Source: Boseongicola sp. (GTDB lineage Bacteria > Pseudomonadota > Alphaproteobacteria > Rhodobacterales > Rhodobacteraceae). Taken from it: a stretch of DNA of 62,760 nucleotides. Location: contig JAPPCV010000064.1 in assembly GCA_028824715.1 (NCBI GenBank), forward strand, positions 1 to 62,760, in the 5' to 3' direction. The first letter of the stretch is position 1; each line of letters begins with the position of its first letter. Under the pieces are notes generated by a model. The model was not told the DNA's origin. It was given only the letters and a program-made list of their open reading frames with translations, and did no database searches. Below are positions 47,113-56,286 of this stretch, piece after piece. The position numbers and the translations under genes were made by a program.

Positions 47113-47298
47113 TCATGTTCTTGCAAGCCAAACCAGAAACACGCCTACGGCAAGAGCCCCCAGACCGCATGCCCGACGGGTTTCCAACGGCCAGGACGCG
47201 ATTGCCCTTACCAGTTCGTCCAGCCGGTTCGGCAGCAAGGCGAGAACAAGGCCTTCGATGACAAGCACCAGGCCGATCCCGAGCAGCGCGAGTTCCAT
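47113..47298 (-). CDS. DUF2065 (YjeT-type) small membrane protein
   Basis: A 61-residue protein with two hydrophobic helices (LALLGIGLVLVIEGLVLAL and ACGLGALAVGVFLVWLA) separated by a short polar hairpin with PNRLDELVRA. This size and pattern define DUF2065, which is repeatedly found next to hflKC. It starts 5 bp after the hflC stop and is probably co-transcribed. Function is unknown, perhaps an accessory of the HflKC/FtsH membrane complex. Confidence 0.88.
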   Translation of the reverse strand: MELALLGIGLVLVIEGLVLALLPNRLDELVRAIASWPLETRRACGLGALAVGVFLVWLART

Positions 47299-47303
47299 GC
47301 CCC

Positions 47304-48215
47304 TTAATTTGCCGCAGTGCCGGCAGGTTCCATGCCGGCACCGTCCAGGAACTCGAAGAACTCGCTGTCAGGCGTAATCACGAACGTCGAGTTCTGTCCC
47401 TGGAGGGCCCGCTCGTAGGCCGCAAGCGAGCGGTAGAACCGGAAGAAGTCCTCGTCTGCACCGTAGGCATCGGCGAAGATCGAGTTGCGTTCTGCATCCG
47501 CCTCGCCGCGGACGATTTCGGCTTCGCGGTTGGCTTCGGATACGATTTCGACCACCGTCCTGTCGGCCTGGGCCTGGACTCTTTGGGCAGCTTCCGCCCC
47601 TCGAGCCCGCTCGTCAGTCGCCTCCCGCTCGCGTTCCGCGCGCATGCGGTCGAACGTGGCCGCGAGGTTCTGCTCGGGGAGGTTCGTCTGCTTGAGCCGC
47701 ACGTCAACAACATCAAGCCCCAGCGCCGACGCCTCCGCGTCGGCATTGGCCCGGATTCGGTTCATGAGCTCTGCCCGTTCGGGGGACAGGATCGTGTTCG
47801 AGGTAACGCCTGCCGCACCCAGGACCGCTCGGATTTCGTCGATGAGGATCGATGACAGCCGGTCCTCGGCGAATCGCACGCCACCCGGTCCGACGGCCTG
47901 GCGGAACTGGACGATGTCCTCGTCCTGATGGCCGATGCGATAGCGTGTGAAGGCGTCGACAACCAGGCGCCTGTCGTCGGAAGGCGTGATCTCGATTTCT
48001 GGCGTGTCAAGAGACAGGATTCGACCATCATAGCGCACGACTTCCTGGATGAGGGGGATCTTGAATCCCAGGCCGGGTTCTGTCTTGACCTGCTTGATCT
48101 GGCCGAACTGGAGAACCAGCGCCTTCTCGCGCTCATCCACGATGAAGATGGACGAAAGGGCAATGGCGATCGCAATGGCCAGGATTGCCGTCAGAAGGAC
48201 TCCACCTCGTAACAT
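47304..48215 (-). CDS. hflC: HflC, SPFH-domain regulator of FtsH
   Basis: A 303-residue membrane protein with one N-terminal TM helix (VLLTAILAIAIAIALSSIFIV) and a periplasmic SPFH/band-7 domain (DEREKALVLQFGQIKQVKTEPGLGFKIPL), followed by a long charged coiled coil (EREATDERARGAEAAQRVQAQADR) used in the HflKC cage. With HflK it surrounds FtsH and limits its proteolysis. The start lies one base after the hflK stop. The C-terminal tail ends without the usual extra basic motif, but the length is normal. Confidence 0.95.
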   Translation of the reverse strand: MLRGGVLLTAILAIAIAIALSSIFIVDEREKALVLQFGQIKQVKTEPGLGFKIPLIQEVVRYDGRILSLDTPEIEITPSDDRRLVVDAFTRYRIGHQDEDIVQFRQAVGPGGVRFAEDRLSSILIDEIRAVLGAAGVTSNTILSPERAELMNRIRANADAEASALGLDVVDVRLKQTNLPEQNLAATFDRMRAEREREATDERARGAEAAQRVQAQADRTVVEIVSEANREAEIVRGEADAERNSIFADAYGADEDFFRFYRSLAAYERALQGQNSTFVITPDSEFFEFLDGAGMEPAGTAAN

Positions 48216-48216
48216 G

Positions 48217-49356
48217 TCAGTTTCCTCCTTGTGGAGTGGTTGTTCCGCGACGGAGCTCGTTCAGCGGCAAGTAGGGCACGACGCCCTGGCCCGGTCCGTT
48301 ATTGACGCCCTCGTCAAGAATGATCTTGTCAATGCTTCCAAGAACCTTCTCCAGCGTTTCGATGTACAGCCGTCGCCGGGTGACTTCCGGCGCGAGGCGA
48401 TATTCGGTCAGGACCGCGGAAAAGCGGCTGGCCTCGCCCTTGGCCTCGTTCACGACCTGGGCGCGGTAGGACTCGGCCACTTCAAGGACCTGTGCCGCTT
48501 CGCCGCGTGCGCCCGCAAGCACACGGTTGGCGTACGCGTCGGCTTGGCGCTCGAGACGGTCACGCTCCTGTTCCGCTGCCTGAACGTCGCGGAAGGCGTC
48601 GATCACCTCGCGCGGCGGGTCCGCCTTGTTCAGGTTCACGCGGACGATGTTGATGCCCGCTTCGTAGTTGTCGAGCGTCGTCTGGATCAATTCCTTGGCC
48701 CGCTGCGCCACGATCGCGCGATCACGGTTGAGAAGGGGCGCAAGTTCGCTGCCCGCCACGATCTCGCGCATCGCCGATTCAGAGACCGCTCGCACGGTCT
48801 CCGGTCCGTCTCGCAGGTTGAACAGGAAGTCGTCGGGCCTGGAGATGTTCCAGACGACCTGGAAGTCTATGTCGACGATGTTCTCGTCCGTGGTCAACAT
48901 CAGGCCGTTGTCGCCCTGACGTCCGACTCCTATGTCTTCCGACTGTTCCCGAGTCACCGGGATGACCTCGTAGGTCATTACCGGCCAAGGTGCGAAGTTG
49001 AGGCCAGGCTGGCCGATCGAGGAGAATTCCCCAAGGAACAGTTCGACTGACTGCTCTTCCGGCCTGACCGAATACAGCGAGGAATAGGCCCAGAGGCCCA
49101 GAATGACCAGTACGCCGATGACAATGGAACCGCGTGAGAGCCTCGGTCGCTCTCCGCCGCCGCCGCCGCCGCCGCGACGGCCGGATCCTCCTCTGCCGCC
49201 CATGAGAGAGGAGAGCCGCTCCTGACCCTTTCTCACAATGTCGTCGATGTCGGGTATGTTGGGTCCCTGCTGCCCGGGCCGACTCGGCCTGCGGGCATCT
49301 CCGTTGCCGCCACCTTGCGGGCCGCCGCCCCAGGGTCCGCCGCTCTTGTTGGCCAT
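48217..49356 (-). CDS. hflK: HflK, SPFH-domain regulator of FtsH
   Basis: A 379-residue partner of HflC. The N-terminal ~70 residues are a cytoplasmic Gly/Arg/Pro-rich stretch (including a run of about seven Gly), followed by one TM helix (SIVIGVLVILGLWAYSSLY) and the SPFH domain (VRPEEQSVELFLGEFSSIGQPGLNFAPWPV). A coiled-coil region AAEQERDRLERQADAYANRV follows. It is the first gene of a hflK-hflC-DUF2065 transcript on the minus strand; 63 bp separate it from the gor stop, so upstream readthrough from gor is possible. Confidence 0.95.
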   Translation of the reverse strand: MANKSGGPWGGGPQGGGNGDARRPSRPGQQGPNIPDIDDIVRKGQERLSSLMGGRGGSGRRGGGGGGGERPRLSRGSIVIGVLVILGLWAYSSLYSVRPEEQSVELFLGEFSSIGQPGLNFAPWPVMTYEVIPVTREQSEDIGVGRQGDNGLMLTTDENIVDIDFQVVWNISRPDDFLFNLRDGPETVRAVSESAMREIVAGSELAPLLNRDRAIVAQRAKELIQTTLDNYEAGINIVRVNLNKADPPREVIDAFRDVQAAEQERDRLERQADAYANRVLAGARGEAAQVLEVAESYRAQVVNEAKGEASRFSAVLTEYRLAPEVTRRRLYIETLEKVLGSIDKIILDEGVNNGPGQGVVPYLPLNELRRGTTTPQGGN

Positions 49357-49419
49357 GCGTGGTCCTCTTGATGAATCTGAATCGCTCAGGGTGCTAACTG
49401 TAGTGTTTGGCGCGGTTTT

Positions 49420-50841
49420 TCAAGTCGCCCTTGTCGGAGTCTGCATTGTCACCAGCTCTTCCGACATTGTCGGATGGACGGCGACCGTTCGGTCAAAGTC
49501 CTCTTTTGTCAGGCCGGCCTTCACGGCAATCCCCACCATCTGGATCAGTTCACCCGCGCCGTCGGACACGATATGGCATCCGAGCACCTTCCTGCTGGCC
49601 CGTGAAACGACAAGTTTCATGAGCACCTGATTCGGCCGGTCGCCAAAGGCGGTCCGCATCGGATTGAACGACGTCGAGTAGATCTCGACCTCTTCCTGCT
49701 CACGCGCCGCTTCCTCCGTCAGGCCCACGGTGCCAAGTTCCGGTTGCGTGAAGACGGTCGAGGCCACCAGGTCGTGGTCAGGTGCAGTTGGGTTGCCCTT
49801 GAACACCGTCTCGGTGAAGGCCTGTCCCTCGCGAATAGCGACGGGTGTGAGGTTGATGCGGTCCGTCACGTCACCGATTGCGTAGATCGAGGGCACCGCA
49901 GTCTGGCTGTAGGCATCGACTGCAATTGCGCCGCGTTGATCCAATGCGACGCCGACCTTCTCAAGCCCGATGTCCCTGGAGTTGGGCGCGCGACCGGTGG
50001 CGAACAGGAGACTCTCAAAGCGTCGTTCGGCGCCGTTGGTGGCCTTGGCAACGACCGGACCTGTCGCGGATGCCGACCTGCCGTCGTCATCCGGCTTCGA
50101 CGTCCGTCCTTCGGACCCGTCGACCCCTGCCGGACGCAGGTCAACGACATTCGTGTTGACCTGCAGATCTATCCCTTGCTCCCGCATCCTTCTGGCGACG
50201 ATGTCCCGAGCTTCGTCATCAAAGCCGCGGAGTATTTGGGGTCCACGGTAGAACTGCGTCACCTCGACACCCATCCCGTTCATGATGCAGGCGAACTCGC
50301 ACGCAATGTATCCGCCGCCGACGACCAGCATGGAATCTGGCAGTGCCTCCATCTCGAAGATGTCGTCCGAAACCATCGCGAGCGTGGCGTTTGGAACATC
50401 GGGGCGCACGGGGCGGCCGCCCGTGGCAACCAGGATGTGTCTCGCCGTGACACGAGTGCCGTCCTCGAGTTCGACCGTGTTCGGGTCGCACACCAGCGCG
50501 CGCATGTCGTGAATGGTGACGCCGGAAGACGTCAGCAGGTTTCGGTAGACGCCTTCGAGACGATCAAGCTCGGCGTCGAGCCGTTTACGAAACGTCCGCC
50601 ACTCGAAAGCGCCGGCATCAGCATGCCAACCGTAGCCGCGCGCGAGTGCAGCCTGTTCCCGGAACTCGGACGCGAACACCATGAGCTTCTTTGGCACACA
50701 GCCCCGAATCACGCACGTTCCGCCCATGCGCCGGTCTTCCGCAAGCGCGACGCGGGCGCCGGTGGCGGCGGCGGTTCGCGCCGCGCGGACCCCGCCCGAT
50801 CCGCCGCCGATGACGAACAGGTCGACGTCGCGGGGCATCAT
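49420..50841 (-). CDS. gor: Glutathione-disulfide reductase
   Basis: A 473-residue pyridine nucleotide-disulfide oxidoreductase. FAD motif GGGSGG (residues 12-17), redox-active Cys43 and Cys48 (GGTCVIRGCVPKK), NAD(P) domain VVGGGYIACEFA and a C-terminal dimer domain with the catalytic HPTMSEE. The GCVPKKLMV segment distinguishes glutathione reductase from lipoamide dehydrogenase. A polar insert (GRTSKPDDDGRSASATG, about residues 241-260) between the NADPH and central domains is longer than usual. The start at ATG 50841 overlaps the rpiA stop by 4 bp, tying NADPH supply from pentose phosphate to its use. Confidence 0.94.
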   Translation of the reverse strand: MMPRDVDLFVIGGGSGGVRAARTAAATGARVALAEDRRMGGTCVIRGCVPKKLMVFASEFREQAALARGYGWHADAGAFEWRTFRKRLDAELDRLEGVYRNLLTSSGVTIHDMRALVCDPNTVELEDGTRVTARHILVATGGRPVRPDVPNATLAMVSDDIFEMEALPDSMLVVGGGYIACEFACIMNGMGVEVTQFYRGPQILRGFDDEARDIVARRMREQGIDLQVNTNVVDLRPAGVDGSEGRTSKPDDDGRSASATGPVVAKATNGAERRFESLLFATGRAPNSRDIGLEKVGVALDQRGAIAVDAYSQTAVPSIYAIGDVTDRINLTPVAIREGQAFTETVFKGNPTAPDHDLVASTVFTQPELGTVGLTEEAAREQEEVEIYSTSFNPMRTAFGDRPNQVLMKLVVSRASRKVLGCHIVSDGAGELIQMVGIAVKAGLTKEDFDRTVAVHPTMSEELVTMQTPTRAT

Positions 50842-51620
50842 TCGGCACCTGCCATGCGAAAACTGCTCGCACGATTGCTGCTGCCAGTTTCCGTCTGGTC
50901 CTTGGATGACATGATGGTTTCGACCGTGCCATCGACATTGCCGAGAATGATCGTGTCGCACATGCCGATGAACAGCCCGTTTTCGACAATGCCGGGGATC
51001 TGGTTGAGAGCCTGCGCAAGATCGAGAGCGTTGCCAATTCGCTTCAGATGAAGATCCAAGATGTGATTGCCTTCGTCAGTCGTGAAGAGCTTGCCGTCCC
51101 TGCGGCGAGGCTCGATTCGGCGACCATCCACGTCCTGGGTCTCAAGGACCTTCTCCAGCAGTGCCCTTGTGGCTTCCATTCCGAAGCCCAGCACTTCGAC
51201 CGGAAGCGGAAACGCGCCAAGTGCCTTGACCTGTTTGGAAACGTCGACGATCACGACCATCCGGTTGGATGCGGTCGCCACGATCTTCTCCTGCAAGAGC
51301 GCGCCACCCGCGCCCTTGATCAGGGTGAAGTCCGGATCGAATTCGTCCGCGCCGTCGACCGTCAGGTCAAGCCAGCCGGCTTCGTCGAGGGACGCGAGCC
51401 GGATGCCTTCTTCACGGGCCAGGGCGGCCGTCGCCGACGATGTCGGCACGCAGACAATGTCCAGGCCTTCCGATCGGACCCTTTCGCCCAAGCGCCTGAC
51501 CAGAAATGTCGCGGTGGAGCCAGTGCCCAGTCCGACCTTCATTCCGGACGCGATGAGCGTGCTGGCCCGTTCCGCAACGGCAAGCTTTGCACGGTCTAAG
51601 GGTGACAGGGTTGTGGTCAT
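50838..51620 (-). CDS. rpiA: Ribose-5-phosphate isomerase A
   Basis: A 260-residue enzyme interconverting ribose 5-phosphate and ribulose 5-phosphate. Signatures are GLGTGSTA (phosphate site), LTVDGADEFDPD (catalytic Asp) and KGAGGALLQEKIVA. The C-terminal ~25 residues (SSKDQTETGSSNRASSF) are an unconserved tail. Its ribulose 5-phosphate product also feeds RibB, although regulation is not shared. It overlaps gor by 4 bp and starts 37 bp inside the minus strand from a region that also holds the divergent tRNA-Leu promoter. Confidence 0.96.
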   Translation of the reverse strand: MTTTLSPLDRAKLAVAERASTLIASGMKVGLGTGSTATFLVRRLGERVRSEGLDIVCVPTSSATAALAREEGIRLASLDEAGWLDLTVDGADEFDPDFTLIKGAGGALLQEKIVATASNRMVVIVDVSKQVKALGAFPLPVEVLGFGMEATRALLEKVLETQDVDGRRIEPRRRDGKLFTTDEGNHILDLHLKRIGNALDLAQALNQIPGIVENGLFIGMCDTIILGNVDGTVETIMSSKDQTETGSSNRASSFRMAGAE

Positions 51621-51735
51621 TCATGGCTCCAGGTTCGTGGGCCGCCTTATATGAACATTGATTGGCAAGCGCGAGTGGCCATCAGGCAAAATCCACTCGC
51701 AGGATGCATTCGGCTTTGGTATCAGGCGGGGCAAT

Positions 51736-51820
51736 GCGGGTGTGGCGGAATTGGTAGACGCACCAGATTTAGGATCTGGCGCCGCAAGGCGTGGGGGTTC
51801 AAGTCCCTCCACCCGCACCA
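51736..51820 (+). tRNA. tRNA-Leu (UAG)
   Basis: An 85-nt class II tRNA with acceptor arms GCGGGTG and CACCCGC, anticodon stem CCAGA/TCTGG enclosing loop TTTAGGA (anticodon TAG), a long variable arm (CGCCGCAAGGCG) and genome-encoded CCA. It reads CUN leucine codons. It lies between the divergent rpiA and tig. Confidence 0.97.
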
Positions 51821-52024
51821 GCTGCGAGGACTCGGGACTTCGACAAGGCGGGTGTCTGGCGCCGCAAGCGACTGTCGCCCGAGGCACCGGGTCCGGTGCG
51901 ACCAGGAGCCTGCGCGATTCCCTCAGCTTTCGTCTTGCGGACAAATTCCTGCTTCCATAGAAGGAGCGCGGATTTTTCTGGCCCGTGCAGGACGTGATCG
52001 TCGCGGGATTGAGAGAGGATGCCC

Positions 52025-53356
52025 ATGCAGGTCACCGAAACGCTGAACGAGGGTTTCAAGCGCGGCTACAGGATCACCGTGACCGCGAGCGAACTGGACG
52101 AAAAGGTCAACGGCAAGCTGGCCGAGGCGGCTCCCGAGGTCCAGATGAAGGGCTTCCGCAAGGGGAAGGTCCCGACTGCCCTGCTCAAGAAGCAGTTCGG
52201 AAAGCGCCTCTTGGGCGAGGCGATGCAGGAAAGCGTTGATGCAGCTGTCTCCGAGCACTTCAAGGACTCCGGCGAAAAGCCGGCCATGGAGCCGAAGGTC
52301 GAGATGCAGAACCAGGACTGGAAGGAAGGCGATGACGTCGAACTGGCCCTGACTTACGAGACGTTGCCCGAGATTCCGGAAGTCGACTTTGCCAGCTTGG
52401 AGCTGGAAAGGTTCGTCGTCAATGCAGACGAGGCTGCGGTCAACGAGGTTCTCGATGACTTCGCGTCACGTTCGCCTGACTACGTTGATCGCCCCAAGAG
52501 CTCGGAGGCCGCAGAGGGCGACCAGCTGATTGTCGACTTCACCTGCATGGTCGATGGCGAGGTCCTGCAAGAAGCTGCCGGGTCCAGTGTTCCCTTGGTT
52601 CTTGGCCTGGATCAGTTTGTCCCTGGTTTCGAGGCGCCGCTTTTCGGGGCAGTGGAAGGCGAGACCAGGCGAGTCGAGGTCAAGTTTCCTCAAGACCACG
52701 CAAGCAAGAAGCTGGCGGGCAAGCTCGCCACGTTCCAGGTGACCGTCACGGCGGTTCAGGAGCCCAGGCCTGCGGCGATCGACGACGAACTGGCCAGGAG
52801 ATTCGGCGCGGAGGATCTCGAGGGGCTCAAGGAAAGGGCAGCGGAAGCCATCAAGAACGAGGGCGAGTCCGTTGCGCGATCGATCTTGAAGCGCACGCTC
52901 TTCGATGAGCTCGACAAGGTCCTGGAATTTGACCTGCCGCCTTCGCTTGTCGAACGGGAAGCCGAGCAGATCGCGTATCAGCTCTGGCGCGATGAGCATG
53001 GGGATGATGAACACCCCGACGACGAGGAAATTGAGCCTGACGACGAGCACAACCGTTTGGCCGAGCGTAGGGTGCGCCTCGGACTTCTCCTGTCTGACCT
53101 TGGCGAACGGTCAGATGTCACGGTCACGGATGCCGAGATGAACCAGGCCGTCATCAGCCAGGCAAGGGCCATTCCGGGGCGGGAGCGGGACTACTTTGAC
53201 CTCGTGCAGAAATCACCGGTCTTGCGCAACCAGATCCATGCTTCGATTTTCGAGGAAAAGCTCGTGGACTACGTCTTCGACATGGTGACGATCAAGGAAA
53301 GGAAAGTCTCCAAGGACGAGCTGCTCAAGGCGTTTGAAGCGCTGGACGACGAGTGA
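52025..53356 (+). CDS. tig: Trigger factor
   Basis: A 443-residue ribosome-associated chaperone and peptidyl-prolyl isomerase. The N-terminal ribosome-binding domain has the GFRKGKVP loop (contact to L23), the FKBP-type PPIase domain spans about 160-245 (DQLIVDFTCMVDGEVLQEAAGS; LVLGLDQFVPGFEAPLFGAVEGE), and the helical C-terminal domain follows. ATG 52025 (MQVTETLNEGFKRGY) is preferred to 52019, because AGAGGA is correctly spaced and this is the conserved start. It is not followed by clpP here; the next gene, pxpA, is convergent. Confidence 0.96.
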   Translation: MQVTETLNEGFKRGYRITVTASELDEKVNGKLAEAAPEVQMKGFRKGKVPTALLKKQFGKRLLGEAMQESVDAAVSEHFKDSGEKPAMEPKVEMQNQDWKEGDDVELALTYETLPEIPEVDFASLELERFVVNADEAAVNEVLDDFASRSPDYVDRPKSSEAAEGDQLIVDFTCMVDGEVLQEAAGSSVPLVLGLDQFVPGFEAPLFGAVEGETRRVEVKFPQDHASKKLAGKLATFQVTVTAVQEPRPAAIDDELARRFGAEDLEGLKERAAEAIKNEGESVARSILKRTLFDELDKVLEFDLPPSLVEREAEQIAYQLWRDEHGDDEHPDDEEIEPDDEHNRLAERRVRLGLLLSDLGERSDVTVTDAEMNQAVISQARAIPGRERDYFDLVQKSPVLRNQIHASIFEEKLVDYVFDMVTIKERKVSKDELLKAFEALDDE

Positions 53357-53417
53357 GGCAGCAGCCTTTGCCGGGGCCGATTGCCGAGCCCTGCGGCGAC
53401 AGCAAGACAGGAAGAAG

Positions 53418-53440
53418 GTCGCCGTCAGGCAAGCGGCGAC
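53418..53440. terminator. Possible shared hairpin between convergent tig and pxpA
   Basis: Arms GTCGCCG (53418-53424) and CGGCGAC (53434-53440) with a 9-nt loop overlap the pxpA stop codon and lie 62 bp beyond the tig stop. It may act as a bidirectional terminator, but no T-run accompanies it on either side. Confidence 0.3.
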
Positions 53441-54216
53441 CCTGCAAACAGTTCCAGCCTGATTCCCGCCGATTCAACACCTTCCCGCACGCGCGTGGCT
53501 AGCGCGACGGCTTCGGCGCTGTCACCGTGGACGCAGACTGTGTCGATGCGTGTCGGCAGCTTCTGACCGTCGCAGGTCATGATCGCGCTCTCCCGGACCA
53601 TTCCTGCTACGCGTCGCGCAGCTTCGTCACCGTCGCTGATCATCGCTCCCGGCAAGCGGCGGTCGACAAGGGTGCCGTCGGGATTGTAGGCCCGGTCGGC
53701 GAAAACTTCGCCTGCCCAATTGCAACCCAGTTCGCGGCAAACCTCCTCCATCCGTGTCGCCGCCAGTCCGACTATGATGATGTCAGGTGCCACATCGAGT
53801 GCTGCTTCGTAGCAGGCGCGGGCCATGTTTGCGTCGACGCATGCCATGTTCGAGAGGGCGCCGTGAAGCTTCATGTGCCGAACCTCTCCGCCAGCGGCAT
53901 GCGCCATCGCCTGTGCGGCCCCGACCTGATAGCGGATCATGTTGGCCAAAGTAGTCTGCGGCACCTGCATCTGGCGCCGACCGAATCCCTGGAGATCCGG
54001 AAAGCCGGGATGGGCACCGATGCCGACGCCGTTCTCGACGGCGGTTCGCATGGTTGCGGCCATGGTGTCAGCATCACCCGCATGGAACCCGCAAGCGACA
54101 TTGGCGGAAGTCACGACTCGCAGGAGATTGGCGTCATCGCCCATTTTCCACGGGCCGAAGCCTTCCCCCATGTCAGAGTTCAAGTCTACGCTGAGAGCCA
54201 TGGGGTCAGATGACAT
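53425..54216 (-). CDS. pxpA: 5-oxoprolinase subunit PxpA (LamB/YcsF family)
   Basis: An about 260-residue LamB/YcsF protein: VDLNSDMGEGFGPW at the N-terminus, SANVACGFHAGDADTM, GAHPGFPDLQGFGRR and RHMKLHGALSNMA are the family's ordered motifs. PxpA works with PxpB and PxpC in ATP-dependent 5-oxoproline opening; pxpB/C are not in the window. ATG 54216 or 54201 could start it; the frame before that is intergenic. It diverges from the ClC gene by about 200 bp. Confidence 0.9.
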   Translation of the reverse strand: MSSDPMALSVDLNSDMGEGFGPWKMGDDANLLRVVTSANVACGFHAGDADTMAATMRTAVENGVGIGAHPGFPDLQGFGRRQMQVPQTTLANMIRYQVGAAQAMAHAAGGEVRHMKLHGALSNMACVDANMARACYEAALDVAPDIIIVGLAATRMEEVCRELGCNWAGEVFADRAYNPDGTLVDRRLPGAMISDGDEAARRVAGMVRESAIMTCDGQKLPTRIDTVCVHGDSAEAVALATRVREGVESAGIRLELFAGSPLA

Positions 54217-54414
54217 CCTGCACGGGAGGACCGCAAGGCCCTGATTGACAAATCTTGGCGCGAGTTCGAATTTTTCCGATCCGCCCTTTCCGTTGCAAAA
54301 TCCCTGCCTTAGGAATGTTTCCATTCGCAAGCGGCAGGATTGCGGATCCTTGCCTGGGTGCCATCGGGCGGTACAGGGCATCGTTGCGTTCTCGCCCGCG
54401 TAGCCAAGTGTCTT

Positions 54415-56103
54415 ATGGACGCGCCCAGACCAAGCACAATCAGGGATCTATTCGCGCGTCTTGCGGTCAATGCCCGCGGAGCGTTGCACGTCATAAGGCA
54501 AAACGGCCCGGGGCAGGTCCAGTTCTGGTTCATTGCGCTTCTGGTCGGAACTGCCGCAGGCGGTGCCGCCGTACTGTTTCGTCTCGGCATCAGCCTGCTG
54601 CAGACGACGCTCTATGGCACGGAAGATCCAAGGCTCATGCATTCCTTTGCCGAGACTCTCCCGTGGTACATGATTGTCCTGATCCCCGTGTGCGGTGGAT
54701 TGGTTGTCGGCATCATTCTGGACCGGTTCACGGCTGACGGCAGGGCCAGGTCCGTCGCGGAGGTGATCGAGGGCGCCGCGCTTCACAATGGCCGTGTCGA
54801 GACGAAGGAAGGCATGGCTTCGGCGGCGGCGTCCTTGATCACGCTCGGGTCAGGGGGCTCGTCCGGTCGAGAGGGTCCGGTCGTGCATCTCGCGGCGGTC
54901 CTGTCATCCTGGGTGCTGGACCGAATCAATGCCGACGGCATCACCGGTCGCGACCTCATGGGTTGCGCTGTTGCCGCAGCCGTCTCGGCGTCGTTCAACG
55001 CGCCAATTGCAGGCGCGCTGTTCGCGCTGGAAGTGGTTCTTCGGCACTTTGCCGTGCATGCATTCGCGCCAATCGTGATCGCAAGCGCGGCAGGGACGGT
55101 GATTTCGCGCCTTGCATTCGGAGACGTCACCGAATTCGTCCTGATCGAGGAGGGAATCCTGGCATTCTACGTGGAACTTCCGGCATTCCTGCTTCTCGGA
55201 TTGCTGTCCGGGCTGATTGCGGTTGTGATGATGCGCTCGATCTTTCTTGCGGATGACTTCGGCAACCACACGTGCAAGCGCATCGGCATTCCTCGCTTCA
55301 TTCGCCCGGCGGTTGCCGGATTGCTGCTAGGCGTCCTGGCACTCGGCTTTCCGCACATTATCGGGGTGGGCTACGAGACCACGTCGGCCGCCTTGACCGG
55401 CCAGATCCTGTGGCACGAAGCCGTCGTGTTTTGCGCCGTCAAGGTGGCCGCGGTCGCGATCACCATGGGCGGGCGGATGGGCGGCGGCATATTTTCGCCT
55501 TCGATCATGGTAGGCGCCTTGTTGGGCCTTGCCTTCGGGCTGACGGCGACAGCGACCTTTCCGAACGTGTCCGGGTCCGAAACGTTGTATGCGCTAGCGG
55601 GGATGGGCGCGGTCGCGGCGGCGGTTCTGGGCGCGCCGATTTCGACGACGCTCATCGTGTTTGAACTGACCGGCGACTGGCAGACCGGGCTCGCCGTCAT
55701 GGTCGCGGTCTCGATGTCCACCGCAGTTGCCTCGCGCCTTGTCGACCGGTCGTTCTTTCTCACGCAGCTTGAGCGACGTGACGTGCACCTGGCCAAGGGG
55801 CCGCAGGGTTACCTGCTGTCGCTTTGCGGCGTTGCGACCTTGATGCGGAGACCTGGGGATCCCGGGGCCGCGTCGGAAGAGGCGGTCTGGGCCGCCATAG
55901 CGGATGGCGTGTGGGTCGACGTCGACGGAACTCTTGAGCAGGCAATGCCGGTCTTCGAAAGGACCGGGCTGCCATTCCTGCCCGTGCTCAGCTTTGGCGG
56001 GGAGGGGAAGCCGCCCAAGGTCCACGGGGCACTGTTTCATGTTGACGCTCTTCACGCCTTCAATCGCGCGCTGGCATCCACGGCAGAGGAGGAGCACAGC
56101 TAG
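54415..56103 (+). CDS. ClC-type chloride channel or H+/Cl- antiporter
   Basis: A 562-residue membrane protein with about ten or more hydrophobic segments. The anion filter is GSGGS (145-149) followed by GREGP (151-155) with the gating glutamate at 153, and the third signature GGGIFSPSIM is present. Retention of Glu153 is compatible with either exchange or gated-channel activity. After the last helix a soluble C-terminus (~490-562) could be a single, poorly matched CBS-like domain. ATG 54415 (MDAPRPSTIRD) is chosen as the first plausible start; the frame opens at 54340 without a ribosome site. Confidence 0.9.
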   Translation: MDAPRPSTIRDLFARLAVNARGALHVIRQNGPGQVQFWFIALLVGTAAGGAAVLFRLGISLLQTTLYGTEDPRLMHSFAETLPWYMIVLIPVCGGLVVGIILDRFTADGRARSVAEVIEGAALHNGRVETKEGMASAAASLITLGSGGSSGREGPVVHLAAVLSSWVLDRINADGITGRDLMGCAVAAAVSASFNAPIAGALFALEVVLRHFAVHAFAPIVIASAAGTVISRLAFGDVTEFVLIEEGILAFYVELPAFLLLGLLSGLIAVVMMRSIFLADDFGNHTCKRIGIPRFIRPAVAGLLLGVLALGFPHIIGVGYETTSAALTGQILWHEAVVFCAVKVAAVAITMGGRMGGGIFSPSIMVGALLGLAFGLTATATFPNVSGSETLYALAGMGAVAAAVLGAPISTTLIVFELTGDWQTGLAVMVAVSMSTAVASRLVDRSFFLTQLERRDVHLAKGPQGYLLSLCGVATLMRRPGDPGAASEEAVWAAIADGVWVDVDGTLEQAMPVFERTGLPFLPVLSFGGEGKPPKVHGALFHVDALHAFNRALASTAEEEHS

Positions 56104-56286
56104 GGACGTCGTTGTGGGTGAACCTTTACCAAGATCGTCGAGCGATGACATGATTGCTGGTGGATAGCGCGCAAGCGACACACATTGGGTCAGGTTTGAG
56201 CACCTGGATCTGGTTCCTTGGACGTCACTTCCAAAGTCGAGGGCGCTCCCGAGCCTTTCTGCACATGCAATGCCGATATCGGCTCT

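Noticed and set aside
47369-48215. Readings of hflC in other frames as separate genes
   Set aside because: Arg/Thr/Ser-rich shadows; the SPFH frame is unambiguous.
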